Source: an uncultured Lacticaseibacillus sp.
GTDB taxonomy: Bacteria > Bacillota > Bacilli > Lactobacillales > Lactobacillaceae
DNA: 35,559 nucleotides
NCBI GenBank assembly: GCA_934293835.1
Contig: CAKQZO010000002.1
Coordinates: 1 to 35,559 of the forward strand
Direction: 5' to 3'
Part shown: in pieces, positions 16,855 to 24,491 of the stretch
Position numbering within the stretch: the stretch's first letter is position 1
Layout: every line of letters begins with the position of its first letter
Notes under the pieces: generated by a model
Told to the model about the DNA's origin: nothing
The model's database searches: none
Seen by the model: only the letters and a program-made list of their open reading frames with translations
Translations under genes and position numbers: made by a program

Positions 16855-16884
16855 CGAAAAGAGGCGGGTTCGCCGCCTTCTTTG
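16855..16884. terminator. Hairpin terminator beyond the lactate oxidase region
   Basis: GGCGG-GTTC-GCCGCC (about 16,862-16,877) with A-rich and T-rich flanks. On the minus strand TCTTTT follows. It probably ends the lctO transcript after it has passed repeat copies J and I. Confidence 0.6.
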
Positions 16885-16900
16885 TCGGGGCTGGGTTATC

Positions 16901-16992
16901 GTCGAGCTACGCCATCGTACTCGGGGCACAGATCACCCCAAGCACGATAGCTAGGCTACCTGTCCCGCTAAGTGCGCGTCACTCCGCTCTGG
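16901..16992 (-). repeat. Structured repeat element, copy I
   Basis: On the minus strand it starts CCAGAGC-GGA-GTGACGC and ends GTA-GCTCGAC. The best-paired part is ATCGTGCTTGGGG against CCCCGAGTACGAT. The basal stem is poorly matched, so the copy appears degenerate or rearranged. It lies 8 bases from copy J. Confidence 0.65.
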
Positions 16993-17000
16993 GTTTCTTC

Positions 17001-17118
17001 GTCGAACTGCGTGGCGCAACGGCGGGCTGGATAAGCTGTCCCGGTCACGCACTGGCGTTGCCAGCACGAGTCCAGGCCATCTTATCCTCCCTCCTAGATG
17101 CGCGCCACTTCGCTCTGG
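17001..17118 (-). repeat. Structured repeat element, copy J (inverted copy of A)
   Basis: Reverse complement of copy A with about 10 mismatches over 118 bases. On the minus strand the element begins CCAGAGC directly after the TAA of the lactate oxidase gene (17,119-17,121), in the sense of that transcript. A and J form an inverted pair flanking about 2.9 kb. Confidence 0.85.
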
Positions 17119-18234
17119 TTAGTCTTGGTAGCTAAAGTGCGTCAGTGGCGCTTTTTTAACATCTTCAATCGTCTTGGTGCCGGCCAGCTGCATCACGATC
17201 TCAAACTCGTGGTTGATGTGCTCAAAGACACTTTGGACGCCTTGCGCGCCGCCGAGTGACAGCCCATAAAGAACCGGACGGGCGAAGGCCACCAGATCGG
17301 CACCACTCGCTAACGCCTTGAACACGTGGCTCCCACGGCGAACGCCAGAATCGAAGATGATCGGCACTTGATGGTTGACGGCCTTGGCGATACTTGCCAA
17401 GGTGTCAAACGCTGCCGGACCGCCGTTGAGCTCACGACCACCGTGGTTGGATACGTAGATCCCAGAAGCGCCTGCGCCGATTGCCCGCAGCGCATCTTCT
17501 GGCGACTCGATTCCCTTCACGATGACAGGCAGCTTCGTGTATTCGGCGATCCGCCGCACATCGTCTTCGCCGATCTTCTGGGCGGCAGCGGCATAGATCT
17601 CGCCGATTCCCTTGCCTTTACCGTCGCCTTCAGAGAACTTCTGTAAGTTAGCCATCGGAATCGGGAACTGGAAGTTGTTGATGATATCTTGTTCACGATA
17701 CCCATCGACAGTCGCATCAACGGTCAAAATGATGCCTTTGACCCCAGCCTTGACCGCTTCATCGAGCAAGCTGTAATTGAAGTCCCAGTCTTTGGACATG
17801 TACAGTTGGAAGAACTGCGGTGCACCAGGTGCCGCGGCCGCGGTGTCCGCAATCGAAGTGGAGGAATAAGTACTTTGGCTCATCAATCCGCCGACTGCCG
17901 CGACCCCCTTGGCTACCGCCTTCTCGCCTTGGCTATGCGCAAGCCCTTGCGCCGCAGCTGGGGCCATCATGACCGGTGTCTTCAGGTCGATACCAAACAC
18001 GTTGGTCGATAAGTCAGGGTTTTCAACGTTAGACAATGCCTTCGGGACGATCTGGGCGTGTTCGAACGCCTTCGTGTTCTGCCGCAGGGTCCAATCATCT
18101 TCGGCCCCACCGACGATATAACCGAAGCCACCGGTTGGAATGATCTTCTTGGCCTCTGCTTCCAGCGCCGGTAAATTCAAAATGTTGAGCTTCTCTTCGC
18201 GATCACTTTGTTCGTATCCATTCACTACTGTCAT
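17119..18234 (-). CDS. lctO: FMN-dependent L-lactate oxidase family protein
   Basis: A 371-residue alpha-hydroxy-acid oxidase with a TIM-barrel fold. Catalytic residues align with the family: Y39, Y145 in QLYMSK, D173, K240 in VIVKG, H264 and R267 in VSNHGGREL. L-lactate oxidase converts lactate and oxygen to pyruvate and hydrogen peroxide. The FDSGVRRG and ALASGAD phosphate-binding segments are present. Lactate specificity is inferred from overall resemblance to known lactate oxidases; another short hydroxy acid is possible. GGGAGG precedes the ATG at 18,234, and an extended -10 lies upstream. Two structured repeats follow its stop codon. Confidence 0.88.
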   Translation of the reverse strand: MTVVNGYEQSDREEKLNILNLPALEAEAKKIIPTGGFGYIVGGAEDDWTLRQNTKAFEHAQIVPKALSNVENPDLSTNVFGIDLKTPVMMAPAAAQGLAHSQGEKAVAKGVAAVGGLMSQSTYSSTSIADTAAAAPGAPQFFQLYMSKDWDFNYSLLDEAVKAGVKGIILTVDATVDGYREQDIINNFQFPIPMANLQKFSEGDGKGKGIGEIYAAAAQKIGEDDVRRIAEYTKLPVIVKGIESPEDALRAIGAGASGIYVSNHGGRELNGGPAAFDTLASIAKAVNHQVPIIFDSGVRRGSHVFKALASGADLVAFARPVLYGLSLGGAQGVQSVFEHINHEFEIVMQLAGTKTIEDVKKAPLTHFSYQD

Positions 18235-18267
18235 GTTAAACCCTCCCGTTAATTGATTACGGGGATA

Positions 18268-18273
18268 ACTATA
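18268..18273 (-). promoter_or_regulatory. Promoter (-10) of the lactate oxidase gene
   Basis: TGGTATAGT on the minus strand, an extended -10 about 35 bases before the start. No clear cre site is seen around it. Confidence 0.55.
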
Positions 18274-18335
18274 CCACTTACTTTTTGTAATTAAAAGGTT
18301 TTTTCGCTAATTTTTTATTAGTAACTTTCATCCTA

Positions 18336-18370
18336 AAAAAACGAGGCCGTGACAAAAGTCACAGCCCCGT
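18336..18370 (-). terminator. Rho-independent terminator
   Basis: ACGAGGCCGTGAC (18341-18353) pairs with GTCACAGCCCCGT (18358-18370) around an AAAA loop. A T-run follows on the minus strand. It ends the 101-residue hypothetical gene. Confidence 0.85.
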
Positions 18371-18374
18371 GCAG

Positions 18375-18680
18375 TCATTGAACGGTTGGCATCAGTGGTT
18401 GATCGACGTGTAAGAGATAATGAACTGCGGCGGCCAATTGCGTCTCGGCAAAGAAGCGGATATCCGGTTGGGCGCCGAACACATCGATCTCAATCAGCGG
18501 CTCAAACCCGCCGAACGGTCGCAACACCTTGCGCAACCAGGCATCCCAGACTTGGGTCGCGAGCCCGTTGTTGTGATCAAGGTTGCGGCGAATGATGATA
18601 TTCTTGTTTTCCCAGATCCGCACCCGCATCGGGGTCGTCTGCTTGGCGGCGAGTTCTTGGAGGTAAGCATAAGGTTCCAT
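18375..18680 (-). CDS. Hypothetical protein, 101 residues
   Basis: Soluble protein of mixed composition (starts MEPYAYLQELAAKQ, ends LMPTVQ) without cysteines or membrane segments. I do not recognise the family. The ATG at 18,680 is chosen because the longer frame from 18,755 runs through the promoter; GGAAGGGAG lies upstream. It is divergent from the small gene at 18,823. Confidence 0.65.
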   Translation of the reverse strand: MEPYAYLQELAAKQTTPMRVRIWENKNIIIRRNLDHNNGLATQVWDAWLRKVLRPFGGFEPLIEIDVFGAQPDIRFFAETQLAAAVHYLLHVDQPLMPTVQ

Positions 18681-18726
18681 GATAGACCCACTCCCTTCCG
18701 AACGAAGGCGACAATTACTTACTTTT

Positions 18727-18755
18727 ATTATACAAACAAAAGTTCGTTTTTGCAA
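18727..18755 (-). promoter_or_regulatory. Promoter of the 101-residue hypothetical gene
   Basis: TTGCAA (18755-18750), a 17-bp spacer and a consensus TATAAT (18732-18727) on the minus strand. Confidence 0.8.
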
Positions 18756-18784
18756 CTTATTCGCGCATTTGTTGAAAAATTAGG

Positions 18785-18790
18785 TATACT
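18785..18790 (+). promoter_or_regulatory. Candidate promoter (-10) of the small HTH-like gene
   Basis: TATACT about 33 bases before the start, divergent from the previous promoter. No convincing -35 is seen. Confidence 0.4.
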
Positions 18791-18822
18791 AGAGTTAAGC
18801 GTATTCGAGGAGGATTCATGCA

Positions 18823-19029
18823 ATGAGCGAAAAAGATCAAGTTACCGCATTTTCCCGAGAGATCATTGAGTTTCAACGTAAGAACAATCTTACCGACACC
18901 GAGATGGCTCTCAACAGCCACGTTTCTGTAGAACACATTCACAACATCAAAGCGATGCGTGAAGCCCCAGAACCATCCGTGGTGGCTAGCCTCCGCGATT
19001 ACATGGAACACAAGCCTACTGGCAAATAA
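18823..19029 (+). CDS. Small HTH-like hypothetical protein
   Basis: A 68-residue protein. Residues 12-45 (about REIIEFQRKNNLTDTEMALNS onward, then VSVEHIHNIKAM) have the helix spacing of an XRE-type helix-turn-helix, but the match is weak and the protein may not bind DNA. GGAGGA precedes the ATG by nine bases. A two-codon frame ATG-CAA-TGA (18,818-18,826) overlaps the start codon. The gene is monocistronic, with a strong terminator. Confidence 0.7.
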   Translation: MSEKDQVTAFSREIIEFQRKNNLTDTEMALNSHVSVEHIHNIKAMREAPEPSVVASLRDYMEHKPTGK

Positions 19030-19059
19030 TCGGGCACCGCAAGCCCTACGCGCCACAAT

Positions 19060-19090
19060 AAAAGAGGATCGGCTGAGCCGATCCTCTTTT
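19060..19090. terminator. Bidirectional rho-independent terminator
   Basis: AAAAGAGGATCGGC and its exact complement (ends 19,060 and 19,090) around a two- to three-base loop, between converging genes. Confidence 0.93.
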
Positions 19091-19101
19091 GTGTTGCGTG
19101 T

Positions 19102-19728
19102 CTATTTGGCGGCGACCTTCTGGAAGGTGTCGTTCGGAATGCGGATCAAAGAGAAGCGCTGGGCGGTGTGGCCGACGTGCATCCCCAAACCGTTCAGAAA
19201 CGTCGGTTTGTATGTACCGATGTATGTGGCGACATACGCCTTCTCGTCTTGTTTCTCCAGTGCCGCGAGCTTCTTGTTCTGCCATGGATAGGCAGACGCA
19301 CGCACGGTCAGCGCGTCAGTGGCCGATGAAACATCGGCGTTGCGGCTGGAGATCTCGTATTTGGTGCCTTCCGTCCAGTACGTGTAATACCGCGTCGGCT
19401 GTGTGCCATTGCCGGAGGTCACGCTGACAAAATACGAGCGATCGTTATCTGTCCGGAGCATCAGCTTGTCGTAGGTATACTTCACGCTGATCGTGCTCGT
19501 ATCCGCATAATCTAGCGGCCGCAACCACGTCACCCAGGCCATGCCGCAAAGCGCCACCAAGAAAACCGCGACCTCGATCAGGTCGAGTAACCAGGTCCGC
19601 CCTTCGTGTTGCTTGCGGAATACGACCACCATTTTCAGATGGCGATTACGAATGTTCCAGATGATGAAGGCGAGGTAGGCCACCACGGCCACCCAGGCCA
19701 CCAAGCCGATCAGATTCCAAACGTTCAT
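19102..19728 (-). CDS. Membrane protein of unknown function
   Basis: A 208-residue protein with an N-terminal membrane segment (about 4-25), a short basic cytoplasmic stretch, a second membrane segment (about 47-66) and a C-terminal extracytoplasmic domain (about 70-208) rich in Thr, Ser and Tyr. It resembles, from memory, lactobacillar proteins annotated as LVIS_2131 family, whose function is unknown; this name is uncertain. The ATG at 19,728 follows AAGGAG, and the upstream NADH oxidase stop (TAA) runs into this ribosome-binding site, so the two genes are almost certainly coupled. Confidence 0.75.
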   Translation of the reverse strand: MNVWNLIGLVAWVAVVAYLAFIIWNIRNRHLKMVVVFRKQHEGRTWLLDLIEVAVFLVALCGMAWVTWLRPLDYADTSTISVKYTYDKLMLRTDNDRSYFVSVTSGNGTQPTRYYTYWTEGTKYEISSRNADVSSATDALTVRASAYPWQNKKLAALEKQDEKAYVATYIGTYKPTFLNGLGMHVGHTAQRFSLIRIPNDTFQKVAAK

Positions 19729-19739
19729 ATCAAAACTCC

Positions 19740-21098
19740 TTAATGCGCGCGCAGCTTGTCCGCCTGTGCGACCGCGGCTTGACCGAGAATGTTGAGATAG
19801 TTCCAAGGCTTATCATACCAAGGGTTGAACAACATGTCGACATAGGCCAGGTCATCAATCGTATTGTGATTTTGGATCATGACCGAGATCAGGTTCGCCG
19901 ACTGAGCGATCTCGTGTTTGCTCAGCAACTGAGCGCCGAGGATCTCACGGTTATCTTCATTATAAACTAACACCATGTGCAACGGATAGGCATCCGGCAT
20001 GAACTCCGGTCGGTAAGTCTCGGTGACCATCACCGACTTGGCGTGCAGGCCCTCGTCGAGTGCCCTGTGCAAGGTCATCCCCGTGCACGCCAGCGTCTTG
20101 TCATAAAGCCGCATCGCACTGGTCGACTGCGTTCCCATGTAGCGAATCGTGTTGCCAAAAACGTTGCGGCCGGCGAGCTTGCCTTGCCGCACAGCATTCG
20201 TCGCCAGCGGGGCGTAGGCATCGTGGCCGGTCGGGTTAAAATGAACGACTGCCGAATCGCCTGCCGCATAGATATCAGGATCACTGGTTTGCATATAATC
20301 GTTGACGTGAATCGCGCCATCAGCCAGCATGTCGACCTGGCCTTCCAACAGCTCCGTCATCGCCCGGAAACCAACGCAGACAACCGCCAGATCCGCTTCG
20401 TGCTCGCCTTTGTCGGTGCGCACATAGGCCTTATGTTCATCGCTATCGAACTGCAACGCCGTCTCGCTGAGAAACGTCGTCACGCCATGGGCCCGTAACT
20501 CGTCTGACACCATCGCCCGCAACTCATCGTCAACATAGTGGCTGAGTAATCCGTGCACCCCGTTGATGAAAATCACCTTGCGCCCGATGCGGCTGTACGC
20601 CTCGGCCAACTCCACCCCGATGTAGCCACCGCCGATGATTGCGATCGATTTGGCAGACTCGGCACTGGACTTGATTTTTTCGGCATCATCGGCGTTCTTG
20701 CACATCAACACCCGCGGCAAGCTGATGCCTTGCAACGGCGGCACGACCGGGTAGCTACCGGTCGTCATGATCAATTTGTCATAACCCTGGGTGAACTTGG
20801 CCGCGGTGACCATATTCTGCACACGTAACTGATGCGCCTTGGCATCGATCGCCACGACATCATGGCGCAGGTGCACATGGACGTTCGGGCCAAGCGCCTC
20901 TAGACCTTGCGCGTCTGCATAAAACATATCCTGCAGACGTGGCACCGTCCCTTCGAGATACAAGGCGATCCCACAGGACAAAAACGAAATATCCGCCCGC
21001 CGTTCAAAAACATCCACGACGGTTTCGGGATGGCGCGTTAAGATTTCTTGAACCGCTGCTGTCCCAGCATGGGTACAACCGACGACTGCAATTCTCAT
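19740..21098 (-). CDS. nox: FAD-dependent NADH oxidase (Nox family)
   Basis: A 452-residue flavoprotein of the pyridine nucleotide-disulphide oxidoreductase family. It has an N-terminal FAD motif (VVGCTHAG, 6-12), the redox-active C42 in SFLSCGIA, a second nucleotide motif GGGYIGVELA for NADH (about 157-166), and the FAD site IYAAGDSA. C42 as sole active cysteine is typical of water-forming NADH oxidases, which recycle NAD+ using oxygen; related CoA-disulphide reductases share this layout and cannot be fully excluded. The ATG at 21,098 is preferred to an in-frame start nine codons upstream because it starts the conserved MRIAVVG strand and follows GAGGGG. Confidence 0.88.
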   Translation of the reverse strand: MRIAVVGCTHAGTAAVQEILTRHPETVVDVFERRADISFLSCGIALYLEGTVPRLQDMFYADAQGLEALGPNVHVHLRHDVVAIDAKAHQLRVQNMVTAAKFTQGYDKLIMTTGSYPVVPPLQGISLPRVLMCKNADDAEKIKSSAESAKSIAIIGGGYIGVELAEAYSRIGRKVIFINGVHGLLSHYVDDELRAMVSDELRAHGVTTFLSETALQFDSDEHKAYVRTDKGEHEADLAVVCVGFRAMTELLEGQVDMLADGAIHVNDYMQTSDPDIYAAGDSAVVHFNPTGHDAYAPLATNAVRQGKLAGRNVFGNTIRYMGTQSTSAMRLYDKTLACTGMTLHRALDEGLHAKSVMVTETYRPEFMPDAYPLHMVLVYNEDNREILGAQLLSKHEIAQSANLISVMIQNHNTIDDLAYVDMLFNPWYDKPWNYLNILGQAAVAQADKLRAH

Positions 21099-21148
21099 TA
21101 CTTGGGCCCCTCTTTTTTGTGTCATTTAATGATGACTAACTGAAGCCT

Positions 21149-21154
21149 ATTATC
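21149..21154 (-). promoter_or_regulatory. Promoter (-10) of the nox operon
   Basis: TGCGATAAT on the minus strand, an extended -10 about 50 bases upstream of nox. Confidence 0.5.
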
Positions 21155-21208
21155 GCACGAATTCAGGGAAAGCAAAACGCTTTATTTTAGTAATCACGGC
21201 CAACAGGC

Positions 21209-21214
21209 TATAAT
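21209..21214 (+). promoter_or_regulatory. Promoter (-10) of the FAD/NAD(P) protein gene
   Basis: TATAAT about 35 bases before the ATG; the -35 match is weak. It is divergent from the nox promoter. Confidence 0.6.
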
Positions 21215-21248
21215 TAGGTTAAGTCCCCACAACAAGGAGGAGTCGCCG

Positions 21249-23057
21249 ATGAAAATCGCACTGATTGGGGCTGGGCCTCGTGGATTGCTGCTACTCGCGC
21301 GCCTGCTGGCCTGGCAACCCCACACTAGCCGTGAACAGATGATGATCACGCTATTTGATCCCTACCCGATCGGCGGGCGCGTTTGGCGTGTCGATCAAGA
21401 CCCGCATCTGCTGATGAACACTGCCGCCAGCCAGATCACGTTATTTTATGATCACACCGTCGCCGGCGTGACCACCTTCACGTCAGGACCCGACCTCGCC
21501 AGCTGGAGCCACCACGAAGCCGCGGCCTTCCTCAAGCAGCACCACGCCGCCAAAGTCTTGCAGACTCAAGCTGCGGCCTTACAGCCCAACGACTACGCCC
21601 CGCGCGCCTTGTACGGCTACTATCAGCGCTGGTATTATCAGCAGCTACAACACCGCCTGCCAGAAGAGGTCCACGTCGAGTATCAGCAGACATCAGTCGT
21701 CGCCATTCACCACCAGGCCGCATTCACGGTCGTCACCGCAACTGCAAGCGCCAGCTATGATGGGGTCGTCTTGGCCCTCGGTAACAGTGAAAACACCTTG
21801 ACCCGCGACCAAGAAACTCTCACCGCGTTCGCCAAGCGCCACGACTACCTCTACCTGCCGCCGAATTTTCCGGCAGAAGGCGACCTAGCGCGACTGACCC
21901 AAGACGATGTGGTGATCATCCGTGGCCTCGGCCTGAGTGCCCACGACTTTATCAACCGCCTGACGACCGGGCGCGGCGGGCGCTTTACCAAGACCGCCTC
22001 CGGTCTAGTCTATCACCCGAGCGGCCGTGAGCCGCACCTTGTCGCCGGCTCGCGCCGCGGCTTCCCTTATCACGCCAAGGGCCGCAACCAAAAGGCCCCC
22101 GGTGAACAGACCCCGTCCCGCTTCACCACCACCGCCCGGCTAGCCGCCTGGCAGGCGAGTGGCAAACTCGACGGCAAGACCTTCATGGCCGCCTTGCGCC
22201 ATGATGTCGAGTTTACCTACTACAGCCGGCTCTTGGCCGTCCGCCAGCAAGACCCGACATGGTTTCAGCTGGCCTTCACCACCGCCCCCGCCAAGGCCCT
22301 CAAGGCATTGGCGCTTCCCGAAACAGACCGGCTCGACTGGCAGGCGTTGATCGCCCCGCCAGTCGGCGCCGACTGGCCAGAAACGATCACCACTTTTCTT
22401 CGCCAAGATGTTCAGGCGGCCCAACTCGGCACGCTCACCGGGCCGCTGACCGCGGCGCTAGAGGTCTTGCGCGACCTCCGCGACCAGGTGCGGCAACTGC
22501 TGGAGCGGGACTTGCTGAGCGACGATGAGTATCTCGATTGGTTTTTGCGCAAATTCAACGGCATCAACAACTTCTTATCCATCGGCCCGCCGCTTCAGCG
22601 CAACGCCGAGCTGCTCGCCTTGATTGAAGCCGGCATCGTCACCTTGCTGCCACCGGGCATCCAGGTGCAAGGCGCTCACGGCCACTTCATCGCGACCAGT
22701 AGCACCGACGCGCGCTACGCATATCGCGGCACCGCCTTGATCGAGGCCCGCGTGCCGGCGGTCAACGCCCCGACCGCCAAGAATCCGCTGATTCAACAGC
22801 TTCTTCGCAGTGGCATGGCGACGCCTTACGAGCTACAGCTTGCCGGCGAACGCCGCTTCCAATCCGGGGCCTTGCTCGTCGAGCGCCACACCCACCAACT
22901 GCTCGACGCCAAGCACAAGCCTCAAGGCCAGCTGTATTGCTGGGGCGTGCCGACCGAAGGCGTCCACTGGCTGACGAACGCCAGCCCACGGCCCTTGGTC
23001 AATGATATCAGCCTCCGCAACGCCAATACGATCGCCAAGGCCTTGCTCGGGTTGTAG
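21249..23057 (+). CDS. FAD/NAD(P)-binding protein (NAD_binding_9 type)
   Basis: A 602-residue protein beginning MKIALIGAGPRG, a Rossmann dinucleotide motif with GAGPRG at 7-12, followed by FDPYPIGGRVWR and a long C-terminal region containing FLRKFNGINNFLSIGPPLQRN. This matches the large FAD-NAD(P)-binding proteins common in lactobacilli, for which no reaction is established. No membrane segment is seen. GC content looks higher than in its neighbours. AAGGAGGAG precedes the ATG. The gene is monocistronic. Confidence 0.78.
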   Translation: MKIALIGAGPRGLLLLARLLAWQPHTSREQMMITLFDPYPIGGRVWRVDQDPHLLMNTAASQITLFYDHTVAGVTTFTSGPDLASWSHHEAAAFLKQHHAAKVLQTQAAALQPNDYAPRALYGYYQRWYYQQLQHRLPEEVHVEYQQTSVVAIHHQAAFTVVTATASASYDGVVLALGNSENTLTRDQETLTAFAKRHDYLYLPPNFPAEGDLARLTQDDVVIIRGLGLSAHDFINRLTTGRGGRFTKTASGLVYHPSGREPHLVAGSRRGFPYHAKGRNQKAPGEQTPSRFTTTARLAAWQASGKLDGKTFMAALRHDVEFTYYSRLLAVRQQDPTWFQLAFTTAPAKALKALALPETDRLDWQALIAPPVGADWPETITTFLRQDVQAAQLGTLTGPLTAALEVLRDLRDQVRQLLERDLLSDDEYLDWFLRKFNGINNFLSIGPPLQRNAELLALIEAGIVTLLPPGIQVQGAHGHFIATSSTDARYAYRGTALIEARVPAVNAPTAKNPLIQQLLRSGMATPYELQLAGERRFQSGALLVERHTHQLLDAKHKPQGQLYCWGVPTEGVHWLTNASPRPLVNDISLRNANTIAKALLGL

Positions 23058-23065
23058 CGCACACC

Positions 23066-23112
23066 AAAACAGGAACCAGCCAAGCATTGCGCTTGTCCGG
23101 TTCCTGTTTTTT
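23066..23112. terminator. Bidirectional rho-independent terminator
   Basis: AAAACAGGAACC (23,066-23,077) pairs with GGTTCCTGTTTT (23,099-23,110). It serves the converging FAD protein and baeRF-like genes. Confidence 0.88.
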
Positions 23113-24238
23113 ACTGCGCATATCGCAAGATCGCCACGACTGGAGCCGCCAGCTGCGTCTCTGGCAACAGACTGACCCGGCCGCCTTGGACGACCGCGAG
23201 TTCCGCGAGGTCGTTGAGCAGATTGTTGTGTTGGGCCTGCGGGCTCTTCTGATCAAGGACCCCGTCAACCAGCTGGCCGTCCACCCGCGCGCCAACTTGC
23301 AACAAAAGGTGCATCACGGCGTGGGTGTTGATCGCCGCCACGACCTCAGCAAGCGTCTCGACGATGCGCCCACCGCTGCGCGCATCGTCGAGCTCTGTCA
23401 GCAAGGCGTGGCGCGCCTGGGCATCGAAGTCGCTCACCAGCGTGTTAGCCGCCCGCGCAAGGTCTGTCGCCTTCAAGTTGGCTGGGCTGACTTCCAGCTG
23501 AACGGTCGCCAAGAACGGATTGCGGCTGAGCTCCCGATAGACGCTCAGCGTCTGCGGCAAGCCCCACAACACCAGCGCCCGCTGATGCGGCTTGGAGTAA
23601 TGCTCGGCCACATACTCATCGACCGCTTGGAAGAAGCGCTTCGTATCGTTGGCCTCTTCGGCGGACTTTTCCGTATGGCCGTGGTAGCTCACGCTTCCCG
23701 GGCCTTGGCTGACCGAATTCAGATTGCCGCCGCGCAACTCATCCCCCAGCGTCCCCACCAGCGTCTGCGGGGCGGCCTCGGGCAAGGCGACTGGCACCAG
23801 CGTCGCATCTTCGTGGTGGTACAAGGCGATACGGTCGCGCTGCAAGACCAGCACGTCGAAGTCCCGCTGCTTTTGGGCGTCTGCCAACAACGGCAAGACC
23901 TGCGGATACGTCGTCACCATCGCGCTACTTGTGACCGGGGTGTCCAAGGCGAACGCTTGCAGGCGCTCACTATCGACCAACACGCCTAGGCCGTGCGCCG
24001 TGTTCCCCGTAATGCGCTGCGGGGTGTCGAACAACTGCGCCAGCTGGTCAGCGTAAGGCGCCCACGCCTGCTCAGGAAACGTTGTTGCCATCACGTCTTT
24101 GGCGTGCGCGATCAGGTGACGCAGCTCCAAGTGGACTGCCGCCACATCTTGATGCGGCTCCCGCGGTAAATAAATGGATACGAAGGGTCCGCTCGGCGTC
24201 TGCGCTAAGAAATCTTGTAAGGTCGTCATATCGATCAT
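23111..24238 (-). CDS. Probable bacterial archaeo-eukaryotic release factor (baeRF) family protein
   Basis: A 375-residue soluble protein. The central part (FDVLVLQRDRIALYHHEDATLVPV) and the C-terminal half (about 230-375, with RALVLWGLPQTLSVYRE and a TLAEVVAAINTHAVMHLLLQVGARVDG segment) follow the eRF1-like two-domain pattern described for baeRF proteins, proposed to act on stalled or modified ribosomes. This assignment is by pattern only. The ATG at 24,238 is preferred to one 11 codons upstream because GAAAGGGG lies eight bases before it. Confidence 0.55.
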   Translation of the reverse strand: MIDMTTLQDFLAQTPSGPFVSIYLPREPHQDVAAVHLELRHLIAHAKDVMATTFPEQAWAPYADQLAQLFDTPQRITGNTAHGLGVLVDSERLQAFALDTPVTSSAMVTTYPQVLPLLADAQKQRDFDVLVLQRDRIALYHHEDATLVPVALPEAAPQTLVGTLGDELRGGNLNSVSQGPGSVSYHGHTEKSAEEANDTKRFFQAVDEYVAEHYSKPHQRALVLWGLPQTLSVYRELSRNPFLATVQLEVSPANLKATDLARAANTLVSDFDAQARHALLTELDDARSGGRIVETLAEVVAAINTHAVMHLLLQVGARVDGQLVDGVLDQKSPQAQHNNLLNDLAELAVVQGGRVSLLPETQLAAPVVAILRYAQ

Positions 24239-24266
24239 GTCGCATTCCCCTTTCTCTCTTGCTTCA

Positions 24267-24296
24267 AGCATATCAAGCCTGCCTTGATGAATGCAA
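24267..24296 (-). promoter_or_regulatory. Promoter of the baeRF-like gene
   Basis: TTGCAT (24296-24291), an 18-bp spacer and an extended -10 TGATATGCT on the minus strand, about 30 bases before the ATG. Confidence 0.6.
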
Positions 24297-24341
24297 AGAA
24301 TTGCATCGCCGCACGCCTAAATAGAGACTGAGCCCTACGCG

Positions 24342-24403
24342 AAAAATAGAAGGCGGCTGACGCGTCAAGCCGAACTTGGGCTTTGCGTGCCAACCGCCTT
24401 CTA
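24342..24403 (-). terminator. Terminator of leuCD with a long hairpin
   Basis: TAGAAGGCGG (24,347-24,356) pairs with CCGCCTTCTA (24,394-24,403). The loop region contains a second weak helix. On the minus strand the stem runs into a T-tract (24,346-24,342). Confidence 0.8.
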
Positions 24404-24491
24404 CACATTCGCGTTGCGTATGGAGTCGTACTGTTTATTTTGATGCGGGACCGATGATGTCCTGGCGCCCTACTTACCTTCCAAAATGGCT

